A stretch of 43,818 nucleotides of DNA from a virus (IMGVR_UViG_3300049847_000331:1-43818), one strand, 5' to 3'; shown: positions 34,951 through 42,830, counted from the first letter of the stretch. Program-made: numbers and translations. The notes: generated by a model from the sequence alone, not told the origin.

Positions 34951-34970
34951 ATAAAGGTTAATAAAGGTTA
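34951..34970. repeat. Two tandem 10-bp repeats in the acidic-protein leader
   Basis: ATAAAGGTTA occurs twice in tandem, and then ATAAA again, five bases upstream of the minus-strand ATG at 34945. On the coding strand it reads AACCTTTAT, so no ribosome binding site is formed. Confidence 0.8.
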
Positions 34971-35009
34971 ATAAAAAATTGATGGGAGGGGAAATGATTT
35001 TAAATTTAT

Positions 35010-35086
35010 TGGTGCATTCTATTGGATTTGAACCAATGACCAAAGGATTATGAGTCCTCTGCTCTAACCAACTGAGCTAAGAATGC
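35010..35086 (-). tRNA. tRNA with CAU anticodon, probably tRNA-Ile2 (reads AUA)
   Basis: The 77-base minus-strand sequence folds into a full cloverleaf. A perfect 7-bp acceptor stem GCATTCT/AGAATGC is followed by A and an encoded CCA. The D stem is GCTC/GAGC, the anticodon stem GAGGA/TCCTT has one G-T pair, and the T stem ATTGG/CCAAT is perfect. The loop CTCATAA gives anticodon CAT (35050-35052). A paired first base and no GGG/CCC anticodon stem exclude an initiator. The variable loop TGGTC matches what I recall of E. coli tRNA-Ile2 more than elongator Met. ATA codons are abundant here, so Ile2 would be useful. Met remains possible. Confidence 0.92.
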
Positions 35087-35094
35087 AATTTTAT

Positions 35095-35451
35095 TTATGG
35101 CGAATTATTTGGGTTTTGATTATCTTCTATGATTCTATTACTCACAATTGATTGTAGAGTTGTTGGCTCTATGAATGGCACATCTTCAATTGGATTTGAA
35201 ACTGGACTTGGAATAGTCTCAAACCATGCTCCATCTATTCCACATTTAGAATTATCTTTGCGGGTATTGACACAAGAATCAAATGATTCCTGCCCGGTTA
35301 TTAACTCAATACTTAGATTGGTGCTTTGTGCACAGACAGAGGCCATTAGAATAGCGAATTGCTGATCTTTGTCAGTGACTTCTGTAATTCTGGACTGAAC
35401 ACGGGAATGTATACAGTTCAAACAGATAGGTCGTTGTGGGGAATGGGACAT
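35095..35451 (-). CDS. Cys-rich small protein, likely zinc-binding
   Basis: This 118-residue protein has a strong AAGGAG site. The N-terminus has CLNC (10-13), and Cys occur again near 40, 60 and 69 (SCVNTRKDNSKC). This spacing could bind one zinc ion. A charged helix (about 18-35) and a Pro/Glu/Asn-rich C-terminus follow. It is the first gene after the tRNA in the upstream direction. Small zinc proteins are common in early phage regions; the target is unknown. Confidence 0.7.
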   Translation of the reverse strand: MSHSPQRPICLNCIHSRVQSRITEVTDKDQQFAILMASVCAQSTNLSIELITGQESFDSCVNTRKDNSKCGIDGAWFETIPSPVSNPIEDVPFIEPTTLQSIVSNRIIEDNQNPNNSP

Positions 35452-35460
35452 ACTAACTCC

Positions 35461-35478
35461 TTAAATAAATTAAATAAA
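35461..35478. repeat. Two tandem 9-bp repeats in an early-gene leader
   Basis: TTAAATAAA occurs twice in tandem (35461-35469, 35470-35478), about ten bases upstream of the minus-strand ATG at 35451. It lies in the 51-bp gap before the next gene. Confidence 0.7.
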
Positions 35479-35502
35479 CTAACACGAATAAAAATAAACA
35501 AA

Positions 35503-35832
35503 CTAACTTTTATAGTATTTGAATCGTAAGTAGAACCCGGCCTCATATTGAAAGGCCCATTCTACTAATAGAGAATTTGGGTTAAATGTAACATCTTTAA
35601 AGATTGAATTACTCTTATCCAATTTTTCCATTATGGTATTTATAATTTCTCCTGTATCTCCTTTCAAGCCAAGAGTCTTTTTTAGTTTAATAAATGCTGG
35701 ATCTTTGTAATGCAGATCAGTAAAGCACTTATGCATGGAATGAAATAATATTATTTCTTTCTTTCCATAGTTCGGAGCAACTTCAATTAGAGAACACATT
35801 GGATTGATTTTTAGGTCTGCTGAGGTAGTCAT
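35503..35832 (-). CDS. Hypothetical early protein
   Basis: This 109-residue protein is not recognised. It mixes short strands and helices (IIEV-type strands near 15-30, a helix at 45-75) and ends in aromatic residues (YEAGFYLRFKYYKS). It has no membrane segment. Its ATG follows an A-rich leader (GAAAGAAA) 28 bases after the PD-(D/E)XK nuclease stop. It is in the recombination gene group and may be part of it. Confidence 0.65.
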   Translation of the reverse strand: MTTSADLKINPMCSLIEVAPNYGKKEIILFHSMHKCFTDLHYKDPAFIKLKKTLGLKGDTGEIINTIMEKLDKSNSIFKDVTFNPNSLLVEWAFQYEAGFYLRFKYYKS

Positions 35833-35860
35833 TTATTTCTTTCTATTATTTCCAGTTAAT

Positions 35861-36793
35861 TCAGGAGGTAGTCCTAATCTGCTCTTTGATGTTGGTAGAT
35901 TGATTTCTAACGAGATCAGAATAATCGAATACAAAATCAAAAGTGGTAGGGTCAAATTCTTCTTCGGTGCTGGTAAACCCCAGAAATAATGTATCATTTG
36001 ATATATCGCATGTTTCATAGTATTTGCATGGTCGCCCGAAAGAAAAACAAGAGTCTCCATTTTGAGGAAACCGGCCTACTCTTTTATATAAAGCTATCAT
36101 ATCAACGGATAATAATAGATCATGTAGCCAGTTAATTCTGTGAGAAATTAATTTAAGAAATGGCATTTCCTCAAATGTTCTACTTGCTGTTTTATACACT
36201 AAATATAATACTTCGTAGTCTGATACTACATTCATTTGAGTAGATATTGAATCTAGGATAATTGAATACCCTACACCTTGAAATGATTTACCATACATAG
36301 ATTCATGCACAGTAAAGGCTCCGGTACTTTTCAATTCTAGTACACGTAAAGCACCAGTTTTTTTATGCTTTAAAACTGCGTCAACAAAACCACGATACCA
36401 GAAATTCATTGGCAATCTAATTGCAAAACCTAATTCAATTGCAGGTTTACCATCCTTTAAATAAGCTAGCTCCCACTCGTCCATTAGGGGGAATTGAGTT
36501 ATGTAGAATTTCTCTATTGCAATCATTGCATCAAAAAATGATTTCTTTTTACCGGGAATATCGTCAAATAGATCACAACTCCAAGCATTAAATGCTTCAA
36601 ATAGTGCAATGTCTAAATCCCCTTTATGAAATAGAGATTGAATTCCCGCTCCGAGTGCGTGTCCAAATGCAGTATGTGCAGTTCCCGCGTCTCTTGGTTG
36701 ATATTCTAATCTATCTAATTCAAACTTGCGGGGACAGGAGCGTAATGTTTGCAATGCAGAGTGACTTAGCTTACCTAAATTGGAAGTATTCAT
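35861..36793 (-). CDS. PD-(D/E)XK (Cas4/RecB-like) nuclease with likely Fe-S cluster
   Basis: This 310-residue nuclease shows the full superfamily set: the helix with SCPRKFE (19-25), FGHALG with His45, the strand YRGFVDAVL with Asp138, VLELKST with Glu153 and Lys155, and QGVGYSIIL with Gln172 and Tyr176. Cys20 with Cys249, Cys256 and Cys262 (SFGRPCKYYETC) form the one-plus-three pattern of 4Fe-4S clusters in Cas4 and AddB. It probably acts as a DNA end-processing exonuclease for recombination. AGGAGAG precedes the ATG. Confidence 0.88.
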   Translation of the reverse strand: MNTSNLGKLSHSALQTLRSCPRKFELDRLEYQPRDAGTAHTAFGHALGAGIQSLFHKGDLDIALFEAFNAWSCDLFDDIPGKKKSFFDAMIAIEKFYITQFPLMDEWELAYLKDGKPAIELGFAIRLPMNFWYRGFVDAVLKHKKTGALRVLELKSTGAFTVHESMYGKSFQGVGYSIILDSISTQMNVVSDYEVLYLVYKTASRTFEEMPFLKLISHRINWLHDLLLSVDMIALYKRVGRFPQNGDSCFSFGRPCKYYETCDISNDTLFLGFTSTEEEFDPTTFDFVFDYSDLVRNQSTNIKEQIRTTS

Positions 36794-36808
36794 TTATTAC
36801 TCTCCTAT

Positions 36809-37105
36809 TTAAAGGTCTAAATCATCAGCGGAATACGAATTCTTTACAGACTTGCGGCCTTTTCCTTCTAGGATTGCAGATAGTTTTAAGGAGTTTAATC
36901 CTTTTACCTGCTTCATTATATCTTCACGGGAAAGTAGACCAGCAAGTTCTGGAGTTTCTTTTAATTTTCTATGTATACGTAATACACAATCCCCTAAGGG
37001 GGCATTGCCATTCAATAGAATTTCCATTTCAGATATTTCTAAACGGATTTCAGATAGCTTTTCTTCTATTGATTTTTCGGGTGTGGTAGGTAGTGTATCT
37101 AACAT
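36809..37105 (-). CDS. Small coiled-coil hypothetical protein
   Basis: This 98-residue protein is not recognised. It has a charged coiled coil (about 10-35, EKSIEEKLSEIRLEISEMEI) followed by two helices and an acidic end (SADDLDL). No ribosome binding site is visible before the ATG. It directly precedes the PD-(D/E)XK nuclease, 15 bases away, and might be a partner of it. Confidence 0.65.
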   Translation of the reverse strand: MLDTLPTTPEKSIEEKLSEIRLEISEMEILLNGNAPLGDCVLRIHRKLKETPELAGLLSREDIMKQVKGLNSLKLSAILEGKGRKSVKNSYSADDLDL

Positions 37106-37165
37106 AGGGAGTAAATGGAATTAAAATTAAAGCTAAAGAGGAGAGGGAAAGGAATGAAATGAAAA

Positions 37166-37414
37166 TTAAAGATCAAAAAATTCGTTTGACTTTCTAATAG
37201 AAGTAACCAATGTGAATACTATTTGAATACGGCCATCAGGTCTAACAACCCGTTCCGTTTTAATTCTCTCTTTTGGGTCTTTATTAGGGTCATCTTTTTT
37301 CTTTTCGGTTATAGCATCTTTGATTGTTTTTTCTGAGAGGGCAGAATTCAAGAGTATGGTAATACTCTTAGTTCTCTTTAAAATTTCCCATGCTTTTTTA
37401 TATTCAGATGCCAT
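37166..37414 (-). CDS. Hypothetical early protein
   Basis: This 82-residue protein is not recognised. Helical with a Lys/Asp-rich middle (KKKDDPNKDPKERIKTERV), it is likely cytoplasmic. The C-terminal strands (GRIQIVFTLVTSI) could be part of a small alpha/beta fold. No ribosome binding site is evident. It follows a 200-bp gene-free gap that carries a hairpin. Confidence 0.55.
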   Translation of the reverse strand: MASEYKKAWEILKRTKSITILLNSALSEKTIKDAITEKKKDDPNKDPKERIKTERVVRPDGRIQIVFTLVTSIRKSNEFFDL

Positions 37415-37614
37415 TAAGAGGACTCAATAATTAGGTAAAATACATACCAAACATCCAATGATTTTTGATTATTGAATGTTCAGTATAGACTTTAAAATTG
37501 TGAAATAGTTTATCTATATATTTATCTACATTTAACCTTGCAGCTTAGGTGGTAATATGAGTTTGCAAACGTGGGCCTCATACTACCAATATAGGGAATG
37601 CCCAATTAAATTGA
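37415..37614. other. 200-bp gene-free stretch with a 12-bp hairpin
   Basis: No gene of useful size fits. TGGTAATATGAG (37550-37561) pairs with CTCATACTACCA (37577-37588) at all but one position around a 15-base loop containing TTTGCAAA. There is no T run after it in either direction. It is just downstream of the strongly expressed-looking 229-residue gene, where a 3' stabilising structure would fit. Confidence 0.55.
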
Positions 37615-38304
37615 TTATTCAAAATCAATCAAAGTCTTCTCTGCTTTCTTAGCCAAAGTCTTCAAGCGTTTATCGTACATGGCCGCAGATACTTCATAAA
37701 TATCTACCATTGATTCACCTTCGGGTTTATTGCCCACATAAGTGAACCATGCATCCAATTGCGCTTTAACTTTTTCCAGTTTATTCTGCTCATTGCGAAT
37801 GTCACGGAAACCAGTTGCAATAATTTCTGACATATTGCGAACGATAACTTGTGCTTTTGCATTAGCTGCTGGATCGGGTCGTTTGTGAGTCTCTGCACCC
37901 CAGGCAATAAACGAATCAGTAAACAATTTCCAATCTTCTTCAGTGATTTCAGCCAATTCAGTAGAGCGAGAGCGAGTACGCAATTCTGCTAACTTAGCAA
38001 TATCTAGTTCTGCAAAATCAATCAGACTAACATCAATCTCGGAATCTACTGGGAACAATTCATCATCTGCCAATTGGGCACGCAAAGCCAATTCAGCATC
38101 TGCATTAACCAGACGAGCTACGTATTCCAGATATGGGATATTATTATTTTCTACAAAGCCAACAATATCAGCGGGTTCGTATTTTGGAATTTTAACAGTA
38201 AATGCAGCCTTTTGAATTGGCTTTGGTTTTCCCTCTGCTGCTGCACGAGTAATTGCAGTTGCACGAGGGGCACGCGGTTTAATAGTTAGTTCGACTTGGT
38301 TCAT
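37615..38304 (-). CDS. Abundant-looking early protein of unknown function
   Basis: This 229-residue protein starts from the ATG at 38304 behind a good GGAGA site. The N-terminus is basic and Ala/Pro-rich (KPRAPRATAITRAAAEGK), then acidic helices (about 65-130) and a charged helical C-terminus (AMYDKRLKTLAKKAEKTL). It is visibly more G/C-rich than its neighbours and has its own strong promoter (38446-38473), so it is probably made in quantity. DNA-binding or host-takeover roles are possible. I do not recognise its family. Confidence 0.75.
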   Translation of the reverse strand: MNQVELTIKPRAPRATAITRAAAEGKPKPIQKAAFTVKIPKYEPADIVGFVENNNIPYLEYVARLVNADAELALRAQLADDELFPVDSEIDVSLIDFAELDIAKLAELRTRSRSTELAEITEEDWKLFTDSFIAWGAETHKRPDPAANAKAQVIVRNMSEIIATGFRDIRNEQNKLEKVKAQLDAWFTYVGNKPEGESMVDIYEVSAAMYDKRLKTLAKKAEKTLIDFE

Positions 38305-38386
38305 ATAAAATCTCCGGTTCAATTAAAATGCACGGAATGTGCGGGAGTGCGGAATGCACAGGGAAAGTAACTAACAATTCAATAAA

Positions 38387-38426
38387 ATTTCTTAGTAGGA
38401 TTTCTTGCGATTTCTTAGTGGGATTT
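38387..38426. repeat. Two 17-bp direct repeats downstream of an early promoter
   Basis: ATTTCTTAGTAGGATTT (38387-38403) and the same with one change (38410-38426) lie 23 bp apart, about two DNA turns, just downstream of the -10 box at 38446-38451. A third, partial ATTTCTT is at 38400. Such spaced repeats look like an operator. Confidence 0.75.
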
Positions 38427-38445
38427 TTTACGGATTGTTAGATAC

Positions 38446-38473
38446 AGTATACCACAAAAAAGCTACTTGTCAA
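38446..38473 (-). promoter_or_regulatory. Sigma-70 promoter upstream of the 229-residue gene
   Basis: On the minus strand TTGACA (38473-38468), a 16-bp spacer and TATACT (38451-38446), with the AAGT following the -35 as in the right-end promoter. The -35 lies in the 3' end of the upstream gene. The transcript would have a leader of about 135 bases carrying two 17-bp direct repeats. Confidence 0.85.
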
Positions 38474-38687
38474 GTGCCCCTTGGGATTGATTCTCTGGGG
38501 ATTGTTTGTATGATTCTATTGTGGCTCTATTCTTTAGATATAAAGCATTTTTAATTATGGATAGAGATAGACCTTGATTGACCATTCTCTTAGCTTCATG
38601 ATAATCCAATGGTATAGTTACCCACGTTTCCGTACTCGTAGATGCTTGATAATTATATCTATATAAGGAGGGATGTAAATTGCTCAT
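38463..38687 (-). CDS. Hypothetical early protein
   Basis: This protein has 74 residues from the ATG at 38687, with a perfect AGGAGG site; a longer upstream frame is rejected. It has a Tyr/Ser-rich N-terminus and a short helix with a VNQGLSLSIIKNAL pattern (36-50), like a small HTH fragment. Its 3' end contains the -35 of the promoter for the next gene. Function unknown. Confidence 0.7.
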   Translation of the reverse strand: MSNLHPSLYRYNYQASTSTETWVTIPLDYHEAKRMVNQGLSLSIIKNALYLKNRATIESYKQSPENQSQGALDK

Positions 38688-38691
38688 ATTA

Positions 38692-38931
38692 TTACCTCCT
38701 ATTTCCATATAGAATACGATTCTTGCCGCAATGCCGACATGGAATTTGAGCACTTCCATATTTATGATTTGCAATAAAAATATGTTCTATTTCTTCTGGA
38801 GAATATTCCAGAATTAGCCTATTTGAATTGAGGGGTGGGCGATGCTTAAATTCTTGTAATAGAACCAATAGGGAAGTGGATTGAGAATTTAATGCAAGCT
38901 GTAATACTGGGATTAGTTCATTGAATGTCAT
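38692..38931 (-). CDS. Small Cys-pair hypothetical protein
   Basis: This 79-residue protein has a helical N-terminus (ELIPVLQLALNSQSTSLLVLLQ), a middle with SPEEIEHIFIAN (45-56) and a C-terminal CRHCGKNR (65-72), one half of a possible zinc site. Its start overlaps the previous gene by 14 bases. The stop is 4 bases before the next start. Function unknown. Confidence 0.65.
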   Translation of the reverse strand: MTFNELIPVLQLALNSQSTSLLVLLQEFKHRPPLNSNRLILEYSPEEIEHIFIANHKYGSAQIPCRHCGKNRILYGNRR

Positions 38932-39106
38932 TTTTTATTTCTTTCTCTAGCTCTTTGCGTTTGGCTGCCATTGCATCGTGTACTCGGCTTTGGGCTTCGT
39001 ATCCATCTCGGCAGAGTTGATTTGCTTTTGCTGTGTTATATTTATAATGATCTATTACGGCCACCAAGCCAGCCATAGATAGTTCGTTCATTTGTGCGTT
39101 TGTCAT
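38918..39106 (-). CDS. Small helical hypothetical protein
   Basis: This 62-residue protein is not recognised. It is charged and helical throughout (residues 8-58), with AKRKELEKEIKND at the end, and has one Cys. AAAGGAAA precedes the ATG, a good ribosome binding site. The end overlaps the next gene. A regulatory or inhibitor peptide is possible, but not shown. Confidence 0.65.
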   Translation of the reverse strand: MTNAQMNELSMAGLVAVIDHYKYNTAKANQLCRDGYEAQSRVHDAMAAKRKELEKEIKNDIQ

Positions 39107-39155
39107 TTGAGTTTCCTTTAGATTAAGATAGGTGAATGCTGCGATTACTATTAAG

Positions 39156-39476
39156 TTACGATGATTTATGTTTACGAATTAAGATCATTGGTGGAATTCC
39201 AAAGTCTCGAAAATCTCTTATGGAAAAATCTACAGTGTTGGAGATACATTCCTCTGGAAAATCCAACCAAATAATATTGTATTTATCGTGGCCATATAAG
39301 TACTGTCCCTCTTTAATATCGGATTCACATAGTAGTACATTACATTTCTTATGTTCTGATACTCCTGTTTCCTCCTTTAATGAATTAGGTAATGTAAAAG
39401 AAGAATAAATGAATTGCTTTTCCATTCTATTCAATCGTACTTTATTTCCATTTTGGAATGGTAAAATATAAGGCAT
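39156..39476 (-). CDS. Hypothetical early protein
   Basis: This 106-residue protein is not recognised. It has a basic N-terminus (KVRLNRMEKQF), SEHKKCNVLLCESDIKEGQY (39-58) and strands later (NIIWLDFPEECIS). It has several Cys and a Lys/Arg-rich tail. It begins directly after the stop of the 370-residue gene with GGAGA upstream, so the two are probably co-translated. Confidence 0.65.
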   Translation of the reverse strand: MPYILPFQNGNKVRLNRMEKQFIYSSFTLPNSLKEETGVSEHKKCNVLLCESDIKEGQYLYGHDKYNIIWLDFPEECISNTVDFSIRDFRDFGIPPMILIRKHKSS

Positions 39477-40589
39477 TTAGTTCTCCAGAATGGTAAAAGA
39501 ATTGGAAGGAAAGACCACATCTAGGTCTTCGGCATGGACTATTGAGAATTGTGGAGTATTAGCTTTCTTGGCTGCAATCTTAGCTCGCAATTTCTCTAAT
39601 TGGTCTTTAGCTAATACTGCCAATGCTTCACGTTCCCCTTTCTGGTACTCGTGTTCTTTATTTGATTCAATAATAAAGGTTGCATGGGATTTAAATGCCT
39701 CATGTTTGGGAGTTGAAATAGAATAATCTATTATGAGGTCTTCTAGTGTAGGTTCCCATACAACCCATTCGCCCATTTTCTTTTTGAGCCATTTAATAAC
39801 CCACATGGTTACAGTATTTTGGTAATCAGATTGTTCAAGATGATCTACACATTCTAATAGACTCCAGAATAAATCAATTGATTCAGTGGAACGTGGTCTA
39901 TTTTTCATATATAATTCCGCTCCAGATATTGTAAAGAAATCTTCCCATTCATGCTTTAATGAGGTTGGAATACTAGCACATTCCCAAATATATCTCTTTA
40001 CTTTCTGGGGTAATTTATACTCTTTATCGGATTTCATTTTCCACAAAGATAGAATTCGATTTATTGCAATAAACTTTTCATCATATGTTACGGACTCTTG
40101 CTTTCTCTTTTGTTCACCTAACCGTTGAACGCAATAGTTAATCCATTCCTTGAATGACCCTATTTGAGAGCCTGTTATTCTGAATGTAGGAATATTTAAT
40201 GTCTTCTCATGGGAATGAAAGTACAATTTAGGCAATATAAAGAATAACTTTGCAATGAATTTCTTATCATCAAAGAAAGCATAATCTAGCTTTAAGTGAT
40301 TGAATTCATGAAAAGATAATACCTTCGCCTCTTTTAATTGAAATAATAGAACACCAAATACTAGTTTCTTTTGTTCTAGGGAGCAATGCTGTGGGTTATC
40401 ATTGAGGATTTCTTTTGCAATTTTATATACTACATCAAAGGATTCAGAGTATAGTGGATGGATTGCTATCTTGGTTTGTAATTCAAATCCGTAATTCATT
40501 ACAAATTTAAACCCGGAAATTGGGTCACGGAATACTTGTAATGTAGAATTTTTCATCATACCAACTTTATGAGTATGGATATTTAACAT
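39477..40589 (-). CDS. Large uncharacterised early protein (370 residues)
   Basis: This 370-residue protein is not recognised. It has mixed alpha/beta character in residues 1-130, helical stretches (about 150-300) with many Lys, Trp and Glu, and a charged helix (EHEYQKGEREALAVLAKD) near 310. No nucleotide-binding loop, zinc pattern or membrane segment is visible. It is long for an unknown early phage gene and sits between the helicase and small early genes, so a replication initiator, helicase loader or host-modifying role is possible. This is inference. Confidence 0.75.
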   Translation of the reverse strand: MLNIHTHKVGMMKNSTLQVFRDPISGFKFVMNYGFELQTKIAIHPLYSESFDVVYKIAKEILNDNPQHCSLEQKKLVFGVLLFQLKEAKVLSFHEFNHLKLDYAFFDDKKFIAKLFFILPKLYFHSHEKTLNIPTFRITGSQIGSFKEWINYCVQRLGEQKRKQESVTYDEKFIAINRILSLWKMKSDKEYKLPQKVKRYIWECASIPTSLKHEWEDFFTISGAELYMKNRPRSTESIDLFWSLLECVDHLEQSDYQNTVTMWVIKWLKKKMGEWVVWEPTLEDLIIDYSISTPKHEAFKSHATFIIESNKEHEYQKGEREALAVLAKDQLEKLRAKIAAKKANTPQFSIVHAEDLDVVFPSNSFTILEN

Positions 40590-40657
40590 ATTGTTTCTTC
40601 AATCTTAAAAAATAATGATTGGTTAATTGATGTGAGAAGGAAAGAATGGTTTGTATT

Positions 40658-40891
40658 TTATGTTCGTGATATTCCTTGTAGTTTGATTTCCATTTCTAGT
40701 TTTCTTGCTAGCCATTTGAATCTATTTTCTAATTCAGAATGGAATTCAATTTTTTCTTGTTCGGTGGCATCATTATCTAAATGATATATTGTAGTATCGA
40801 GTCTTGATTCAACTTGCATTTCTTTATGCACATTGAATCCCTTGTATTGTTTATCTTGTGGTTTCTTTGCAATTACACGATAAGTAGGCAT
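40658..40891 (-). CDS. Small hypothetical protein after the helicase
   Basis: This protein has 77 residues from the ATG at 40891, with AGGAA upstream; an in-frame ATG at 40912 lies in the helicase end. It has a strand start (PTYRVIAKK), a central part with acidic residues and a charged helix (50-75, ATEQEKIEFHSELENRF) and no known motif. It ends 68 bases before the 370-residue gene start. Function unknown. Confidence 0.65.
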   Translation of the reverse strand: MPTYRVIAKKPQDKQYKGFNVHKEMQVESRLDTTIYHLDNDATEQEKIEFHSELENRFKWLARKLEMEIKLQGISRT

Positions 40892-40901
40892 AATATATTT
40901 C

Positions 40902-42776
40902 CTATTTTCCATTTAAAGTTAAAGATAATTGTTTGGCAATTTGTTCGGGTGTATTGAGTTTTGTAATAAAGAATTGTTTTTTCTCCTCTAATGTTGTTCC
41001 AGTAATTCTAGGGTTTGCTATTCCCTTGCTAAATGTTTCAGGGTCACAAATAATTCGCAAGTATACTTGTGCTCTGGTAATTGCAGTATAAATTAGTTCT
41101 CTATATGATTGTATTGCGTTTGATTTATGCAAGAAAAAGAATACTCTTTTCGCTTGTAGGCCTTGAGCTTTATGTGCAGTAATTGCATAAGAAAGAAATA
41201 ACTTTGCAAATTCCCCTACAGAATCAATTATAATTTCTCCTGTTGTGGTTTCTAATTCTGATTGATTATTTTTTGTTTCTTCTTCATCCAATAGAGGACG
41301 CAATTTAATTTTGTGTGAAAGTACATTGAATTTATCATCATCTGTTTTCAGAATTTGAAGGTTTGCAAACCCTTCCATGTCATTATGATCTAATGCTCCA
41401 AAGTCTATATCCTGTTCCTCCATTGGAGCTGTATCTATTATATCGGATACAGATACTAATACCTTCTCTATGTTTCTTGACATCATTCCATGCCGGTCTA
41501 ATTTATTAGATTCCAATTGTGGTTTGACTCCACGATAGGAGATATTGGATTCAATAGAAACTATTTCATAATCGTCTGAATTGTATAGAATATGGTCTCC
41601 TACAGCATGATATGCTTTTTGGAATCCTGCAATGATTTCATATACAACAGAATTGGATTCAGTATCTAGCATTGTTGCTATTTCATGGTTGAATATCTCT
41701 GTTCCGAATTTCACATTGAAAGGAACTAATACCATGTCCAATTTAGGATTGTATTCTTTCTTTTCATATAGGGATTTCAATAGATTAGTACATGCGTAAG
41801 CAGAGGATTCCCAATCGCCCTTGGGAATGGCTGCGAATTTTAATTTATCTCCATCTGAATACTTTGCCCAATCATTACGGCGAATAGGTATACCATCTTT
41901 AATATCAGTAGCAAGTCTAATAATTGGGGATTCCAATGCCTGACGATAAATGTGAGTTAATTCAACTCCTGGTAATTCAGTTAATTTGGGGCCAAATATA
42001 GATAATCCCATTACTGGTGGAATCTGTTGAATATCACCAACAAATATAAATTGAGTTTCTTTTGGATACGGTAATGCATCCCAAACTATTTGGAATAGTT
42101 CACGAGATACCATAGAAGATTCATCAAATATAATTGTTTCTATGTGAGGCAATTTACGTACCCTATTATATTTAGGTTCAAACCGCATTGTCTTTTTGCC
42201 AGTGGGTAATTCATAATAGACAGGCCCAAATTCCACCAATTTATGAATGTTGACGCATGTGATTGTAAAATCATTTATTGCGTTTTTCATGTTTTTAGCA
42301 GCTCTGCGAGTAAATGCAGTTCCTACAATAGAAGGATTACCGGCATTCAAATATGCGGTGGACATTGTGAATTTATCAATGTTCCGCTCTTTATGCTCTT
42401 GTTTTAATGCTTTTACAATTTCTTTTGTAGTTGTTGTCTTACCAGTTCCGGCAGAACCACAGAATACAAAAGATCGTCCGCTTAAAGCTAATTCTACAGC
42501 AGCGGATTGTTCTTTATTTAATTGTATTTTAGGTTCAATTGGAATTATTGGTTCAATTGGTTCAGTAATTTTAATTGGGGTAGCTTTTAAGTCTGCAAAA
42601 GCCAGTGCATCAATAAATCCATCGCCGGATTTAATTATGGTATTATTTGGTTGGGTTGCAATTCCATTATTTAGTCTTTTGGCTTTTAATTTTGCCAACA
42701 TTTCTTTTGCACTTAGGGCAATTGAAGGTTCTATATTTGGGGTAATGGAAGGTTCTACTATTGTAGTTGTCGTCAT
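40902..42776 (-). CDS. RecD/Dda-type SF1B DNA helicase
   Basis: This 624-residue protein has the SF1B motif set: Walker A CGSAGTGKTTTT (106-117), the DEAD-box-type IIFDESSMVS, VGDIQQIPPV, and near the C-terminus SYAITAHKAQGLQAKRVF and YTAITRAQVYLRII (motifs V and VI). It would unwind DNA 5'-3' during replication or recombination. The first 85 residues are Pro/Thr/Ile-rich and disordered. The ATG has GAAAG before it. Its leader carries three overlapping 9-bp repeats. Confidence 0.93.
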   Translation of the reverse strand: MTTTTIVEPSITPNIEPSIALSAKEMLAKLKAKRLNNGIATQPNNTIIKSGDGFIDALAFADLKATPIKITEPIEPIIPIEPKIQLNKEQSAAVELALSGRSFVFCGSAGTGKTTTTKEIVKALKQEHKERNIDKFTMSTAYLNAGNPSIVGTAFTRRAAKNMKNAINDFTITCVNIHKLVEFGPVYYELPTGKKTMRFEPKYNRVRKLPHIETIIFDESSMVSRELFQIVWDALPYPKETQFIFVGDIQQIPPVMGLSIFGPKLTELPGVELTHIYRQALESPIIRLATDIKDGIPIRRNDWAKYSDGDKLKFAAIPKGDWESSAYACTNLLKSLYEKKEYNPKLDMVLVPFNVKFGTEIFNHEIATMLDTESNSVVYEIIAGFQKAYHAVGDHILYNSDDYEIVSIESNISYRGVKPQLESNKLDRHGMMSRNIEKVLVSVSDIIDTAPMEEQDIDFGALDHNDMEGFANLQILKTDDDKFNVLSHKIKLRPLLDEEETKNNQSELETTTGEIIIDSVGEFAKLFLSYAITAHKAQGLQAKRVFFFLHKSNAIQSYRELIYTAITRAQVYLRIICDPETFSKGIANPRITGTTLEEKKQFFITKLNTPEQIAKQLSLTLNGK

Positions 42777-42793
42777 AATTTGCTTTCAGTGAA

Positions 42794-42830
42794 TTATGGT
42801 AATTAAGGATTATGGTAATTATGGTAATTG
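42794..42830. repeat. 9-bp-period repeats in the helicase leader
   Basis: TTATGGTAATTA or a close match appears at 42794, 42810 and 42819; the last two overlap with a 9-bp period. They lie in the 42-bp gap between the first early gene and the helicase. Confidence 0.75.

Noticed and set aside
35010-35086. tRNA as an integration (att) site
   Set aside because: The tRNA is complete, lies inside the early block, and no integrase, repressor or repeated tRNA end exists in the window.
35833-36060. 75-codon minus-strand frame in the nuclease gene
   Set aside because: It lies wholly in another frame of the PD-(D/E)XK nuclease gene, which has all catalytic motifs.
36592-37089. 165-codon plus-strand open frame spanning two genes
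   Set aside because: It runs antisense across the nuclease start and the neighbouring gene, both of which are better supported.
42247-42792. 181-codon plus-strand open frame
   Set aside because: It is antisense to the helicase, whose motifs are clear; no plus-strand genes are near.
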